A DNA stretch of 33,929 nt from JBBDWJ01 sp040902925 (GCA_040902925.1 JBBDWJ010000139.1:1-33929); one strand, 5' to 3'. Counted from the stretch's first letter, positions 7,951-19,096 are shown. Notes: generated by a model not told the origin, from the letters alone. Numbers and translations are program-made.

Positions 7951-8799
7951 GCGCGAGCTTGCGCCGGCCTGGCGGAGCGGCAGCCGTACTCGTTGGAAGA
8001 GCTTGACCCGGCTAATGTGCTAAGAATCACCGCTTTGCATCCGACCGGCTCGCCGCCCGCCGGTTTCCTAGCCGGTCTTCACGATGCTGCATCCTGTGGC
8101 TCGGCGCTCGCCGTTCCTGCCTGCATCTCCCTGACCCCACGAGAAACCCCTCGCCTACCATGCAATGAAAAACTATTTATGTAGTTGATAACATCGGTGC
8201 AGTAAATCGGGCCCATGGAGCCTCCCTCGGCGCCGCCGTCCAACTCGCGGGGAGATGCGGGTCCGATCGCAGGTTGTGCGGAAAGTGGCCGATGGCAGGA
8301 CGCCCTGAATGAGCAACGTATAGGAGCACCGGCCACACGAAAGAGGCTCATCTCCGCAACTAGCAAAGGTTTGAGCAACGCATAAAACTATGGTTGTAGT
8401 CTTCATGGGACGCTCGTGCGGATCCAGAATAGATCTACCCACCACAACAGCCACTTAACTGCCTTCTTTGCGGCGGCTCTCACACGAACCCTATTCCCGG
8501 CCTGGGGCCTGACTACCAGAATCTCTGAAAATCCGCTAAGCTGTTCGTCATCCTGGATGTCGCAGGGCACTGGGGTCCGGGCGCCGAGGCTCACAACCGC
8601 TCTGGTGTCCCGCCGGTGCCCATCGGCATCAAGTCCCGTTGCTTCTGTCGATTGCCATCGAGCCCACAGGCTGTTTGCGCCCGTACGGCAACGGATTTGC
8701 GATCTGGCAACGCTTGCCGTGTTTCAGGCCGTTGACGTTAGGCCGGGGACGCGGCGTGTACCAGCCGGCCCGAAGGAGCCGGTGCATCGGACTCGAAAT
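7951..8799. other. Gene-poor region upstream of the CoA-transferase
   Basis: About 850 bases without a gene I can support. Frames of up to 99 codons exist on both strands but none has a recognisable motif, sensible start signal or codon pattern. One hairpin is visible (GACCGGCT at 8042-8049 with its complement at 8069-8076). The part around 8160-8205 is more AT-rich than its surroundings. The frame of the CoA-transferase stays open through the second half, but it shows no family similarity before residue M at 8800. The stretch could hold decayed genes or an unrecognised RNA. Confidence 0.4.
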
Positions 8800-10029
8800 A
8801 TGGCCGCCAACAAGAAAACTCGTACGGCGAAGAATCAGACGCCTCAACTGCCCTTGGAAGGGATTCGTGTCCTCGAACTGACCGAGCGCTTGCCGGGCCC
8901 TGCCGCGACCCTCATGCTCGCCAACTTCGGCGCTGAGGTAATCAAGATCGAAGACCCGGGCTACGGCGACCCCACCCGCTACACGCCACCGCTGATTCAT
9001 GAAACCGGCGCCGTGTTCACTTTGCTGCATCGCGGCAAGAAAAGCGTCGCCATCGATATCAAGGACCGTAAGGGAAAGCCTGCGTTCCTAAAGCTGGTCG
9101 CGTCCGCCGATGTACTCGTGGAAGGTTTACGCCCGGGTGAGATGAAGAAGCTCGGATACGACTACGAAAAGCTGGCGGCGCTCAACAAAGGGCTCATTTA
9201 CGCTTCGGTAACCGGCTACGGGCAGGACGGCCCTTATTCCAAGCTCTCGTCGCAGGACATCAACTACCTCTCGCTGGGCGGCGCGCTGGAGTTGATCGGT
9301 AATCCCGACGGGCCGCCGTTGATTCCCAGCTTTCAGATCGGCGACCTCGCGGGAGGGGCGCTGCCGACCGTCATCGGAATCCTGCTCGCCCTGCGCGCCC
9401 GCGAGCGCACGAAAGTCGGTCAATGGGTCGACGTGTCGATGCTCGACGGCGTTATCGGCATGATCGCCGCGCCGCTCGCCAATTACACGGCAAGCCGGCG
9501 GGCGCCGCTGCGCGGCAAAGATCGCCTCTTCGGCCGCTTTGCGTGTTACAACGTTTACGCCGCACGCAATGGCCGCTGGATGTCGGTGGGCGCTCTCGAA
9601 CCCAAACACTGGGCCACCTTGTGCAAGGAGGTCGAGCGCCCGGATTTGATCGAGGATCAGTTCGCTGAAGGCGACCGCCAGCGGGTGATCATCGCGGAGC
9701 TTACGCGAATCTTCCAACGCAAGGAAGCCTTCGAGTGGTTCGAGATCTTCCGGGGCAAGGATGCCTGCGTGACGATCGTGAACAGCATCTCCGACGTCGT
9801 ACTCGACCCTCACCTTCAAAGCCGCGGCACGATCGTTTCGGTCGAGCACCCGAAGGGCGGCAACTACGACCAGTTGGGCGTCTACCCCAAGCTCAGCCTT
9901 ACGCCGGGCCGCCTGGGCCCGCACGCGCCCAGCCTGGGCGAACACACCCGCGAAGTCCTCAAGAGCGCCGGGGTTGCGGTTAAGGAAGTGGACCGCCTCG
10001 TAGAAGAACAGGCGACACCAACAGAGTAA
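8800..10029 (+). CDS. CaiB/BaiF class III CoA-transferase
   Basis: A 409-residue cytosolic enzyme that moves coenzyme A between carboxylic acids. The start of the mature fold (LPLEGIRVLELTE, LMLANFGAEVIKIEDP), GKKSVAIDIKD, Asp153 in SSQDINYLSLGG (the residue that forms the aspartyl-CoA anhydride) and VDVSMLDG are all as in the family. The frame is open from 8416, but family similarity starts only after 8800, where the ATG is followed by a lysine-rich leader. AAGGAG (8773-8778) is rather far, and an in-frame GTG at 8782 is an alternative. No partner dehydrogenase or ligase lies beside it, so the acid (formyl, carnitine-like, succinyl or aromatic) is not predictable. Confidence 0.88.
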   Translation: MAANKKTRTAKNQTPQLPLEGIRVLELTERLPGPAATLMLANFGAEVIKIEDPGYGDPTRYTPPLIHETGAVFTLLHRGKKSVAIDIKDRKGKPAFLKLVASADVLVEGLRPGEMKKLGYDYEKLAALNKGLIYASVTGYGQDGPYSKLSSQDINYLSLGGALELIGNPDGPPLIPSFQIGDLAGGALPTVIGILLALRARERTKVGQWVDVSMLDGVIGMIAAPLANYTASRRAPLRGKDRLFGRFACYNVYAARNGRWMSVGALEPKHWATLCKEVERPDLIEDQFAEGDRQRVIIAELTRIFQRKEAFEWFEIFRGKDACVTIVNSISDVVLDPHLQSRGTIVSVEHPKGGNYDQLGVYPKLSLTPGRLGPHAPSLGEHTREVLKSAGVAVKEVDRLVEEQATPTE

Positions 10030-10138
10030 GGCCGCGCGATCGAGCGGACATCACCGGCGGTTTGCGGTGCGCCTCTACGGGGCTTTTTTCTGTGAGGGTT
10101 AGCGGGCCCCGAAGTTGTTCAGGAAGCTGCCCGGCCAC

Positions 10139-11185
10139 CTAAGTCTGCAATTGAATCTTCAGCAGCGGACCCATATCGAATGTGGGCGGCTTGCGGTTTG
10201 CGATCAGCTCCTTTTGCTCGGCGAGTCCCGACACGAGCAACGGCATGGCGATGGTGGAGTCACAGTGGCAGTTGACCATCGTCGCGCCCTTGGCCAGCTT
10301 CCCCCAACTCTGGGATTCCTCGAACGTACAACCCGATAGCCCGCCCCAGTGGGGCGCGTCGGTGACAACCTGTAGCCCGTAGCGGTGTCCGGACTTATCG
10401 CGGTTCATCAACATCGCCACGACCTCGGTCTGCTGCACGTAGTTCTTCGGCGTGCCGCCGCCGAAATAAATGACCCCCGTCGCCGGGGAATCTGCAACGA
10501 CATTTGTAATTTCGAGAATATCCCCCATCATGTCGAACAGGAACCGGTTCTCTCCACGGTGGCGGCTTTCGGCGATGCCGATCCCGATGGAGCTGTCAGC
10601 GATGGCCGGGCAGAACAGCGGCACGCCGGCCTTGGCGGCGGCGCTGACAATGCCGTCCTCTTTCACTTCGCCGCTGATTTCTTTGCCGAGCAGATAGAGA
10701 AATTCGCGGGTCGTGTAGGCGCGGGACTGGTCCAGCCGGGCCGCGAAACTGCCGATCCACAAGTCATGCTCGCGAAAGCGGACTTCATCGGCCAGTACGT
10801 CGTACATGCGGTCGATCATCTGATCGCCCAGAATCTCGTCGTTCATGTTTGGCGAACCCTGGTAGTGGAAAAATCCTTTAGTCTCGTGGATGTCGTGGAA
10901 GAAGTTTGCTCCCGTCGAGCACAACCCGTCGATGAGGCGGTTTTCGATCAGGTAACGAACGATGCGCCGCATGCCGCCGGGCACCATGGCGCCCGACATG
11001 CCCATGAGAATGGTGCACTCGGGGTCGGCCAGCATCTGCTTCCAGACTTCGAAAGCCCGGCCGATCTGCCGGCCCTGGAAGCCAACGCCCTCGAGTTTCT
11101 CCAGTAAGGCCGAGACGCTGCCTGCCTCGTCGATGGGAAACGGCCGGGTCGGCCGGGAAAGAATCTCGTCTTTTGAGTGATGCAT
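10139..11185 (-). CDS. Deoxyhypusine synthase family protein
   Basis: The 348-residue protein has the NAD-binding Rossmann-like fold of deoxyhypusine synthase. It shows SGAMVPGGMRRIV (64-76), STGANFFHDIH (90-100), YFGGGTPKNYVQQ (240-252) and SWGKLAKGA (293-301); Lys296 corresponds to the catalytic lysine that forms the enzyme-butylamine imine. In eukaryotes and archaea the enzyme modifies eIF5A. Bacteria have no eIF5A, and bacterial homologues are thought to work in polyamine synthesis such as homospermidine formation, so that is the likelier role here. The frame runs to 11401, but the ATG at 11185 with AGGAA about 10 bases upstream is preferred, because the extension is low-quality shadow sequence. 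It is divergent from the sigma-factor gene. Confidence 0.85.
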   Translation of the reverse strand: MHHSKDEILSRPTRPFPIDEAGSVSALLEKLEGVGFQGRQIGRAFEVWKQMLADPECTILMGMSGAMVPGGMRRIVRYLIENRLIDGLCSTGANFFHDIHETKGFFHYQGSPNMNDEILGDQMIDRMYDVLADEVRFREHDLWIGSFAARLDQSRAYTTREFLYLLGKEISGEVKEDGIVSAAAKAGVPLFCPAIADSSIGIGIAESRHRGENRFLFDMMGDILEITNVVADSPATGVIYFGGGTPKNYVQQTEVVAMLMNRDKSGHRYGLQVVTDAPHWGGLSGCTFEESQSWGKLAKGATMVNCHCDSTIAMPLLVSGLAEQKELIANRKPPTFDMGPLLKIQLQT

Positions 11186-11563
11186 AGGGCTGATTCCTGT
11201 CGTGGACTCGCCCAGCCTGGCTCCGCTCGCGGACTTTCGGCAGCCCGCGCCACCACCAGTTATACGGCGCCGCGACGGCCTGGCTGCTGCCGCCGGCAAC
11301 CCGGTGCGAAGCTTCCAAGCGAAACGAACCGTCTCCCAAAAACGGGGGGAGTCCGATCGGCCATCGTAGCAAACCACTGTTCGACTTGCTAACCGCCCCA
11401 CCCGCCTAGGAGAATAAAGCAGGCCTACGGATTGCCGGGTTTCCCGGATTCATTCTTGGCGGTTGCGCGGCAAGGAAGTGCCGGGGCGCTCCCGTCGTGG
11501 ACTCTACCAAGAATTGACTGTTCGGGGAACTGACTCTGTGGGCGATTGGCTCTAGCGGGCGGA
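11186..11563. other. Divergent intergenic region (378 bases)
   Basis: No gene is supported between the deoxyhypusine-synthase-like gene and the sigma factor. The 11-base word GTCGTGGACTC occurs twice in the same orientation (11199-11209 and 11494-11504), once near each gene. That could be a shared regulator site or chance. The right end contains an ECF-type promoter candidate described separately. Confidence 0.4.
11526..11554 (+). promoter_or_regulatory. Candidate ECF-type promoter for the sigma factor gene
   Basis: GGAACTG (11526-11532) followed 18 bases later by TCTA (11551-11554) resembles the GGAAC/TCTA promoter type used by RpoE-like sigma factors, which often drive their own genes. The -10-like element ends only nine bases before the proposed ATG, so the transcript would be almost leaderless. 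The spacing is a base or two longer than usual. Confidence 0.3.
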
Positions 11564-12184
11564 ATGATCGTGCCTTTGTCTCAAAGCGACCTGGCTGCGG
11601 CAAACGAGCTGGATCTGACGAACCAGGCCCGGCAAGGCGACCACGCCGCCTTCACCGAGCTCGTCAACCGCTACGCGAGGAAGGTTTTCCGCCTGGCCCG
11701 GCACATTACGCAGAACGACCAGGATGCGGAAGACGTTCTCCAAGACACTTTCCTGAAGGCCTACTCAAGGCTCGATCAGTTTCAAGGCAATTCCAAGTTC
11801 TACACCTGGCTGATGCGCATCGGCGTCAATGAGTCGCTGATGCGTTTGCGGCGGCGCAAGGGCAGTCACACGGTCTCGCTCGATGACGATCTGGAAACCG
11901 GCGACGGTTCGATTCCTCGCGAGATTCCCTCCGAGGAAAGCGATCCCGAGGAAAACTACGGCCGCGAGGAGTTGCGCGAATCACTCGAACGCGCCATCGA
12001 TGGTCTCTCGGAGAGCTATCGGGCTGTTTTCCTGTTACGCGACGTAGAAGGGTTTTCAACCGAGGAGACCGCACAGATGCTGGGGCTGTCCGTGTCCGCC
12101 GTCAAGTCTCGCCTGTTACGGGCGCGCCTGCAGCTTCGCGGTAAGCTGAGGCGAAGAATGGGGCAAGATGGGCGCCAAACGTAA
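11564..12184 (+). CDS. ECF RNA polymerase sigma factor (RpoE-like)
   Basis: A 206-residue sigma-70 family protein with only regions 2 and 4. Region 2 (about 25-100) includes DAEDVLQDTFLKAY, the core-binding and -10 recognition helices, and FYTWLMRIGVN. An acidic linker (about 105-130) leads to region 4 (about 140-190), with LSESYRAVFLLRDVEGFS and the helix-turn-helix ETAQMLGLSVSAVKSRL. It directs RNA polymerase to stress or envelope promoters. The ATG at 11564 is chosen over TTG at 11546 because similarity begins shortly after it. It overlaps the zinc anti-sigma gene by 17 bases, so the two are made together and the partner likely holds this factor inactive. Confidence 0.92.
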   Translation: MIVPLSQSDLAAANELDLTNQARQGDHAAFTELVNRYARKVFRLARHITQNDQDAEDVLQDTFLKAYSRLDQFQGNSKFYTWLMRIGVNESLMRLRRRKGSHTVSLDDDLETGDGSIPREIPSEESDPEENYGREELRESLERAIDGLSESYRAVFLLRDVEGFSTEETAQMLGLSVSAVKSRLLRARLQLRGKLRRRMGQDGRQT

Positions 12185-12419
12185 AGTCACCTGCCAGAAT
12201 TTTCTGGATGAGATGTCGGACTACATCGACGGCTCTCTGGAGGAGGATCTTCGCGTCTCGATCGAGGCCCACTTGGCGAAATGTCCGAACTGCTGGGTGG
12301 TTTTCGACGAGACCCGCAAGACCGTCCAGATCTACCAGAGCATGGAGTGCAAGCAGTTGCCCAAGCAGGTGCACGACCGGCTGCTGGCAGCTCTGGAGAA
12401 CAACTGGAAGAAAGCCTGA
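12168..12419 (+). CDS. Soluble zinc-finger anti-sigma factor
   Basis: An 83-residue protein of the zf-HC2/ZAS type: Cys9, His35, Cys39 and Cys42 make the C...HxxxCxxC zinc site, inside a short helical bundle. There is no transmembrane helix, so this is a cytosolic anti-sigma factor. In relatives such as RsrA or ChrR the same metal site releases the sigma factor upon oxidation or metal exchange; a redox or metal signal is therefore plausible here but not shown. An extra Cys61 could also take part in disulfide formation. Its start lies inside the sigma-factor gene (17-base overlap), which keeps the two proteins in step. Confidence 0.9.
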   Translation: MGAKRKVTCQNFLDEMSDYIDGSLEEDLRVSIEAHLAKCPNCWVVFDETRKTVQIYQSMECKQLPKQVHDRLLAALENNWKKA

Positions 12420-12444
12420 ACCGCTTCCCGTCGCTCGGTTCAGG
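12415..12444 (+). terminator. Hairpin across the anti-sigma stop codon
   Basis: A perfect 9-base stem (CCTGAACCG at 12415-12423 with its complement at 12436-12444) encloses the stop codon of the anti-sigma gene. There is no U-tract, so it may stabilise or process the 3' end rather than be a complete intrinsic terminator. Confidence 0.4.
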
Positions 12445-12789
12445 TGACTGGCGATAGGAATAGTGGTTTTACATTAGATCAAAGCCGCTCCGCCGCCGGG
12501 ATCGCTAGCTCCCAGCCCGCGAATAGGCCCGCCGCACCTTCCCCGGTATCCCTTGGCTCGTTTTCCCCGCACCGGTAAATTGTTCCGGCTGCCCTCAAAT
12601 CGCGAAACTTTACCCCCGTCAGCGAAGTCTAATCCAGTACGGGGATTCATCGGGAAAGGGGCGCTGGGTCAGGAACCGGTCGACGGTTCCCTTGGTGTGG
12701 GCATCGTCAACGGATGGCGGTCGTCCCGCCCCATCACCAATGCGCGCCTTCGCCCGCGGCGACGCGACGTAGTTAGGAGGTTACTGATT
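12445..12789. other. Leader region of the Crp/Fnr-type regulator gene
   Basis: No separate gene is supported. The regulator's frame is open from 12553, but that extension has no family similarity. The region holds a 7-base hairpin (GGAACCG at 12672-12678 with its complement at 12684-12690) and, at 12775-12780, a perfect AGGAGG Shine-Dalgarno sequence nine bases before the ATG at 12790, which decides the start. A full-length leader would be long enough to carry regulation. Confidence 0.5.
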
Positions 12790-13467
12790 ATGGCGCTCGG
12801 TGTAATGAATTCATTGCCTGCGTCTAGCACCTGGGACGACCCGCTGGTTCTTCTGCCGCGCAGGAAACCCCAGTCCTACGAAAAAGAGAGGACGATCTAC
12901 ACGCCCGAAGATCGGGCCGACAGCCTGTTCCTGGTCGTGGAAGGAACCGTCAAGCTGAGCCGCATCTCTGACGGCGGCCGCGAGACGGTGCTCGATTTTT
13001 GCTCGCAGGACAGCTTTTTTGGCGAATCCAGCCTGATGGCGCGTTCGTTTCGCGGCGAGATGGCCGTGGCGCTCGAGGACTCTTCGGTTATGGAGTGGCC
13101 TGCCGATGAGCTGATCCGCATCATGCTGCGGACGCCTGAACTGGGTCCGGCGCTGCTGCGAGTCTTTGCTACCAAGCTGTTCGAGGCCGATTCGCGCATC
13201 GAAAGTCTCGCGATCGACCAGATTTCGCAACGGCTGGTGCGGGCCCTTCTTCGGCTTGGAGAGCGCTTTGGCGAATCAGGCAACGGTTCCGCGAGAATCC
13301 ACCTGATGCCGATCACTCACGAGCTGCTTGCCAAATACGTGGGTACCTCGCGTGAGATCGTCACCCAGCACATGAGCCAACTCCGCCGGAAGGGCGTTTT
13401 GGACTACTCCCGTGCCGGTATCGAGTTCGACCCCGTGGAACTCAAGAAGGCCCTCCGGAGCCGCTAG
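12790..13467 (+). CDS. Crp/Fnr family transcriptional regulator
   Basis: The 225-residue protein has an N-terminal cyclic-nucleotide-type beta-roll (about 22-110), the long dimerisation helix (about 112-145), and a C-terminal winged helix with ITHELLAKYVGTSREIVTQH (175-194) as the DNA-reading element. The phosphate-binding cassette reads FGESSLMARSFRGEMAVA, so the Arg-Ser pair that binds cAMP in E. coli CRP is not intact. The N-terminus lacks the cysteine cluster of FNR; only one cysteine (Cys71) is present. The ligand is therefore unknown. An ideal AGGAGG nine bases upstream fixes the ATG at 12790, although the frame is open further upstream. It lies downstream of the sigma/anti-sigma pair but is separated by a long leader. 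Confidence 0.92.
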   Translation: MALGVMNSLPASSTWDDPLVLLPRRKPQSYEKERTIYTPEDRADSLFLVVEGTVKLSRISDGGRETVLDFCSQDSFFGESSLMARSFRGEMAVALEDSSVMEWPADELIRIMLRTPELGPALLRVFATKLFEADSRIESLAIDQISQRLVRALLRLGERFGESGNGSARIHLMPITHELLAKYVGTSREIVTQHMSQLRRKGVLDYSRAGIEFDPVELKKALRSR

Positions 13468-13486
13468 CCAGGCATTCACGGCGATC

Positions 13487-13527
13487 ACGACCGCAGGGCG
13501 GGCTGACGACGCTCGCCCTGCGGTCGT
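13487..13527. terminator. Strong hairpin between convergent genes
   Basis: A perfect 14-base stem (13487-13500 pairing with 13514-13527; arm begins ACGACCGCAGGG) with a 13-base loop lies 19 bases after the regulator's stop. The T-tract following it is poor (TGTCTT). It probably ends transcription of the regulator, possibly in both directions, since the accA gene converges on it from the right. Confidence 0.65.
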
Positions 13528-13707
13528 TGTCTTCGTGCAAACCCGCCCGGGGATCGCTCCAAGGGATGGATTTATAGGGAGTTAGCGTGAGCGCGGGCTC
13601 GCAAACTTTGGCGGCGGGAAGCGCTAGCGCGATCGCGCCGTGGCGGCATCGAACGGCTCAACAGTATCAAGTCCGAAAAGCATCACGCTAACTTGGGTCA
13701 GCGTGGC

Positions 13708-14736
13708 CTACTCGAAGAAGTTCCCCATGGCGCGGAACTTTGCGTATCGCTCCTGCACCAACGTTTCCACCGGTAAGTCTTTGATCTGGTTGAGGTTTTT
13801 GCGTAAGGCCGCGCCGAGCAATTCCGCCGCGGCGTCGTGGTCGGCGTGCGCCCCCAGTGGCGGTTCCTTCACTGCCTCATCCACCAATCCCAGCCCTAGC
13901 AAGTCCTCGGAGGTCAGCTTTAACGCGGCTGCGGCCAACTCCGCTTTTGAGGAGTCGCGCCAAACAATCGCGGCACAGCTTTCGGGAGAAATTACGCTGT
14001 AAACAGCGTTTTCGAGCATCAAAATCCGGTTGCCAACTCCTAAAGCGAGGGCTCCGCCGCTGCCCCCTTCGCCGATGCAGGTGACGATAATGGGAGTCCG
14101 TATTTGCGCCATCGAAAACAGGTTACGAGCAATGGCCTCCGCCTGGCCGCGCTCTTCGGCGTCGATGCCAGGGTACGCTCCCGGCGTATCCAGCAGGGTA
14201 AAAATCGGGCGGCTGAACTTTTCGGCCAGCTTCATCGCCCGCAGAGCCTTGCGATAGCCCTCGGGCTTCGGCATTCCGAAGTTGCGGTAGAGCTTCTGCT
14301 TGGTGTCGCGGCCCTTCTGCTGCCCGATCACCATCACGGGCTGCCCGTCGAGCATGGCCATGCCGCAGACGATTGCCGGATCCTCGCCGAAATAGCGGTC
14401 GCCATGAATCTCCCGAAACCCGGTGAAAATCCTGCTGATGTAATCGAGCGCGTGCGGGCGTTGGGGATGCCGCGCGAGTTGAACGCGATCCCAGGCCGTG
14501 CGGACCTTCCCAGCCTCCGGCGCCGCGTCTGTGGAGGGCTGGCTCTCGTCGCCGGAGATCATTTCCGGTGCGACGACTTCCTCGCCGAACAGGATCTCCG
14601 GGTCCGCTGGCTGGAATCCGTCGCCAGCGGAGTTTTGCCCGGTGGCGAACTCAGAGACCCGCTCCTGATCGTCGGCGCGCCCCTGGGGCGCATCGTTGGC
14701 TTTGCTATCCATCCGTTGTTGTTTGGGAGCCGGCAT
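13708..14736 (-). CDS. accA: Acetyl-CoA carboxylase carboxyltransferase subunit alpha
   Basis: The 342-residue subunit transfers carboxyl from biotin to acetyl-CoA, giving malonyl-CoA for fatty acid synthesis, in complex with AccD. From residue 81 (AWDRVQLARHPQRPHALDYI) it follows AccA closely: GMAMLDGQPVMVIGQQKG, RNFGMPKPEGYRKALR, LDTPGAYPG, ARNLFSMAQ, CIGEGGSGGALALGVG and SVISPESCAAIVW. The first 80 residues do not resemble the usual AccA start. The helical coiled-coil segment (LxFExPIxELExKI type) is replaced by an acidic, Gln/Asp/Pro-rich stretch that looks disordered. The start ATG at 14736 is the only reasonable one; a second Met lies at residue 9. It follows dnaE by 92 bases, an order conserved in many bacteria. 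Confidence 0.93.
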   Translation of the reverse strand: MPAPKQQRMDSKANDAPQGRADDQERVSEFATGQNSAGDGFQPADPEILFGEEVVAPEMISGDESQPSTDAAPEAGKVRTAWDRVQLARHPQRPHALDYISRIFTGFREIHGDRYFGEDPAIVCGMAMLDGQPVMVIGQQKGRDTKQKLYRNFGMPKPEGYRKALRAMKLAEKFSRPIFTLLDTPGAYPGIDAEERGQAEAIARNLFSMAQIRTPIIVTCIGEGGSGGALALGVGNRILMLENAVYSVISPESCAAIVWRDSSKAELAAAALKLTSEDLLGLGLVDEAVKEPPLGAHADHDAAAELLGAALRKNLNQIKDLPVETLVQERYAKFRAMGNFFE

Positions 14737-14828
14737 ACATCCGCACCCCGGCGGACCGCCCGGGCGGACACCTCATCGACCCAAGGGGATTGACGCGGCG
14801 CCGCAGCCTCCATGATAGACGGCTTTAT

Positions 14829-18317
<3,489 letters not shown>

Positions 18318-18375
18318 TGCGGTTCGCCTTCAGTATAGGACACGGGACACCGATGCGATTCATTCGAACGATTGA

Positions 18376-18405
18376 TTGGCGTGCCTTCGGACGCCCGAGT
18401 ACAAT
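18376..18405 (+). promoter_or_regulatory. Candidate sigma-70 promoter of the toxin-antitoxin genes
   Basis: TTGGCG (18376-18381) and TACAAT (18400-18405) are separated by 18 bases; the -10 box matches five of six consensus bases, the -35 four of six. The antitoxin ATG is only 14 bases beyond the -10 box, so the transcript would have a very short leader. Confidence 0.4.
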
Positions 18406-18419
18406 TAGGGTGACTGACC

Positions 18420-18674
18420 ATGACCCTCAAAGCGTCACAAACTCGCATCCCCGCGGAGGCGCTCAAGCGTGTGACTGAGCGGGGAGAACGCATTCCAATC
18501 AAAGTCGACGACGGGAAGGGCGTAGTGCTCATTTCTGAGGAGGACGCGGAATTGCTGCAATCGCTCGAAGACCGGTACTGGGGCGAACAAGCGGAACAAG
18601 TCCTCGCCGAAATGAAGGCAAAGAAGCAAGGACCGGTGCCGTTGGAGACGCTGAAGAGACGGCTCAGACCATAA
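18420..18674 (+). CDS. Antitoxin-like protein of a type II toxin-antitoxin pair
   Basis: An 84-residue protein. The N-terminal half (SQTRIPAEALKRVTERGERIPIKVDDGKGVVLISEEDAELL) has the beta-strand/helix pattern of Phd/YefM-like antitoxins, which bind their own promoter as dimers. The charged C-terminal half (EDRYWGEQAEQVLAEMKAKKQGPVPLETLKRRL) looks like the segment that wraps the toxin. The toxin frame begins six bases after the stop, the usual gene order. The family assignment rests on pattern and context, not on a strict motif. Because the toxin next to it is frameshifted, this antitoxin may be an orphan that still acts as a repressor or protects against related toxins. Confidence 0.7.
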   Translation: MTLKASQTRIPAEALKRVTERGERIPIKVDDGKGVVLISEEDAELLQSLEDRYWGEQAEQVLAEMKAKKQGPVPLETLKRRLRP

Positions 18675-18680
18675 GAAAAC

Positions 18681-18958
18681 GTGACCTACAGGGTTGTCCT
18701 GTCGCCCCAGGCCGCCGATGCCCTGGAGCGGCTTCCGAGACAGGTCCAGCAGAGAATCCTCCGTTGGCTCGACTGTTGGCCGAAGATCCACGGCGAGCCG
18801 GAACCAGAAAACTGCAAGGGTACCGAAATCTACGGCGAGTCCACGCCGGAAAAGACTACGTCATCGTTTATCGAATCAACGATGGCGAGCTCGTGGTCTT
18901 GGTCCTTCAGGTGGGCCATCGGCGGGACGCTTACCGGCGTTTGCCAGAAGAACAGTGA
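18681..18958 (+). pseudogene. RelE/ParE-like toxin, frameshifted
   Basis: Two frames together make a normal-sized RelE/ParE toxin (about 92 residues), an mRNA endonuclease or gyrase inhibitor in working relatives. From GTG at 18681 the first frame gives TYRVVLSPQAADALERLPRQVQQRILRWL. The remainder (LLAEDPRRAGTRKLQGYRNLRRVHAGKDYVIVYRINDGE, then LVLQVGHRRDAYRRLP) is in another frame and ends with TGA at 18956-18958. The switch lies near 18771-18773, where one missing base would restore a single frame. In the original frame, translation runs on into unrelated sequence to 19139. A true mutation, a sequencing error or a programmed frameshift are all possible; no slippery heptamer is evident. Confidence 0.8.
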
Positions 18959-18968
18959 AAGTGAGCCT

Positions 18969-18985
18969 CAAGGCGATCCGCCTTG
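18969..18985. repeat. Short GC hairpin after the toxin gene
   Basis: CAAGGCG (18969-18975), a 3-base loop and the exact complement (18979-18985), 10 bases after the toxin stop. No U-tract follows. Its build (7-base arms, tiny loop) is like the units of the hairpin cluster at the end of the window. Confidence 0.5.
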
Positions 18986-19096
18986 CCGCTCCACTGTAAC
19001 TTCCGCTACCATTGGCGGAGGCCCTTGCCGGACTTCCCGCACCGCCGGCGGGCCGATTCTACGTAACGACTTGTTTTTGCGGGAGGTCACACTACC

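Noticed and set aside
8403..8594. A 63-codon minus-strand frame with a Trp-rich end.
   Set aside because: No ribosome-binding site, no recognisable family, and overlapping frames are equally open.
9127..9945. A 272-codon minus-strand frame opposite the CoA-transferase.
   Set aside because: Antisense shadow; the CoA-transferase motifs on the plus strand are complete.
10052..10089. A terminator after the CoA-transferase (CACCG/CGGTG and a later T-run).
   Set aside because: The stem has only five pairs and lies 14 bases before the T-run, so it does not meet the usual pattern.
11514..11542. A sigma-70 promoter starting at TTGACT before the sigma factor gene.
   Set aside because: No acceptable -10 box at 16-18 bases; the ECF-type pair is a better fit.
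12466..12482. An FNR-type binding site near GATCAA in the Crp-like gene's leader.
   Set aside because: Only the right half (ATCAA) fits; the left half matches two of five bases.
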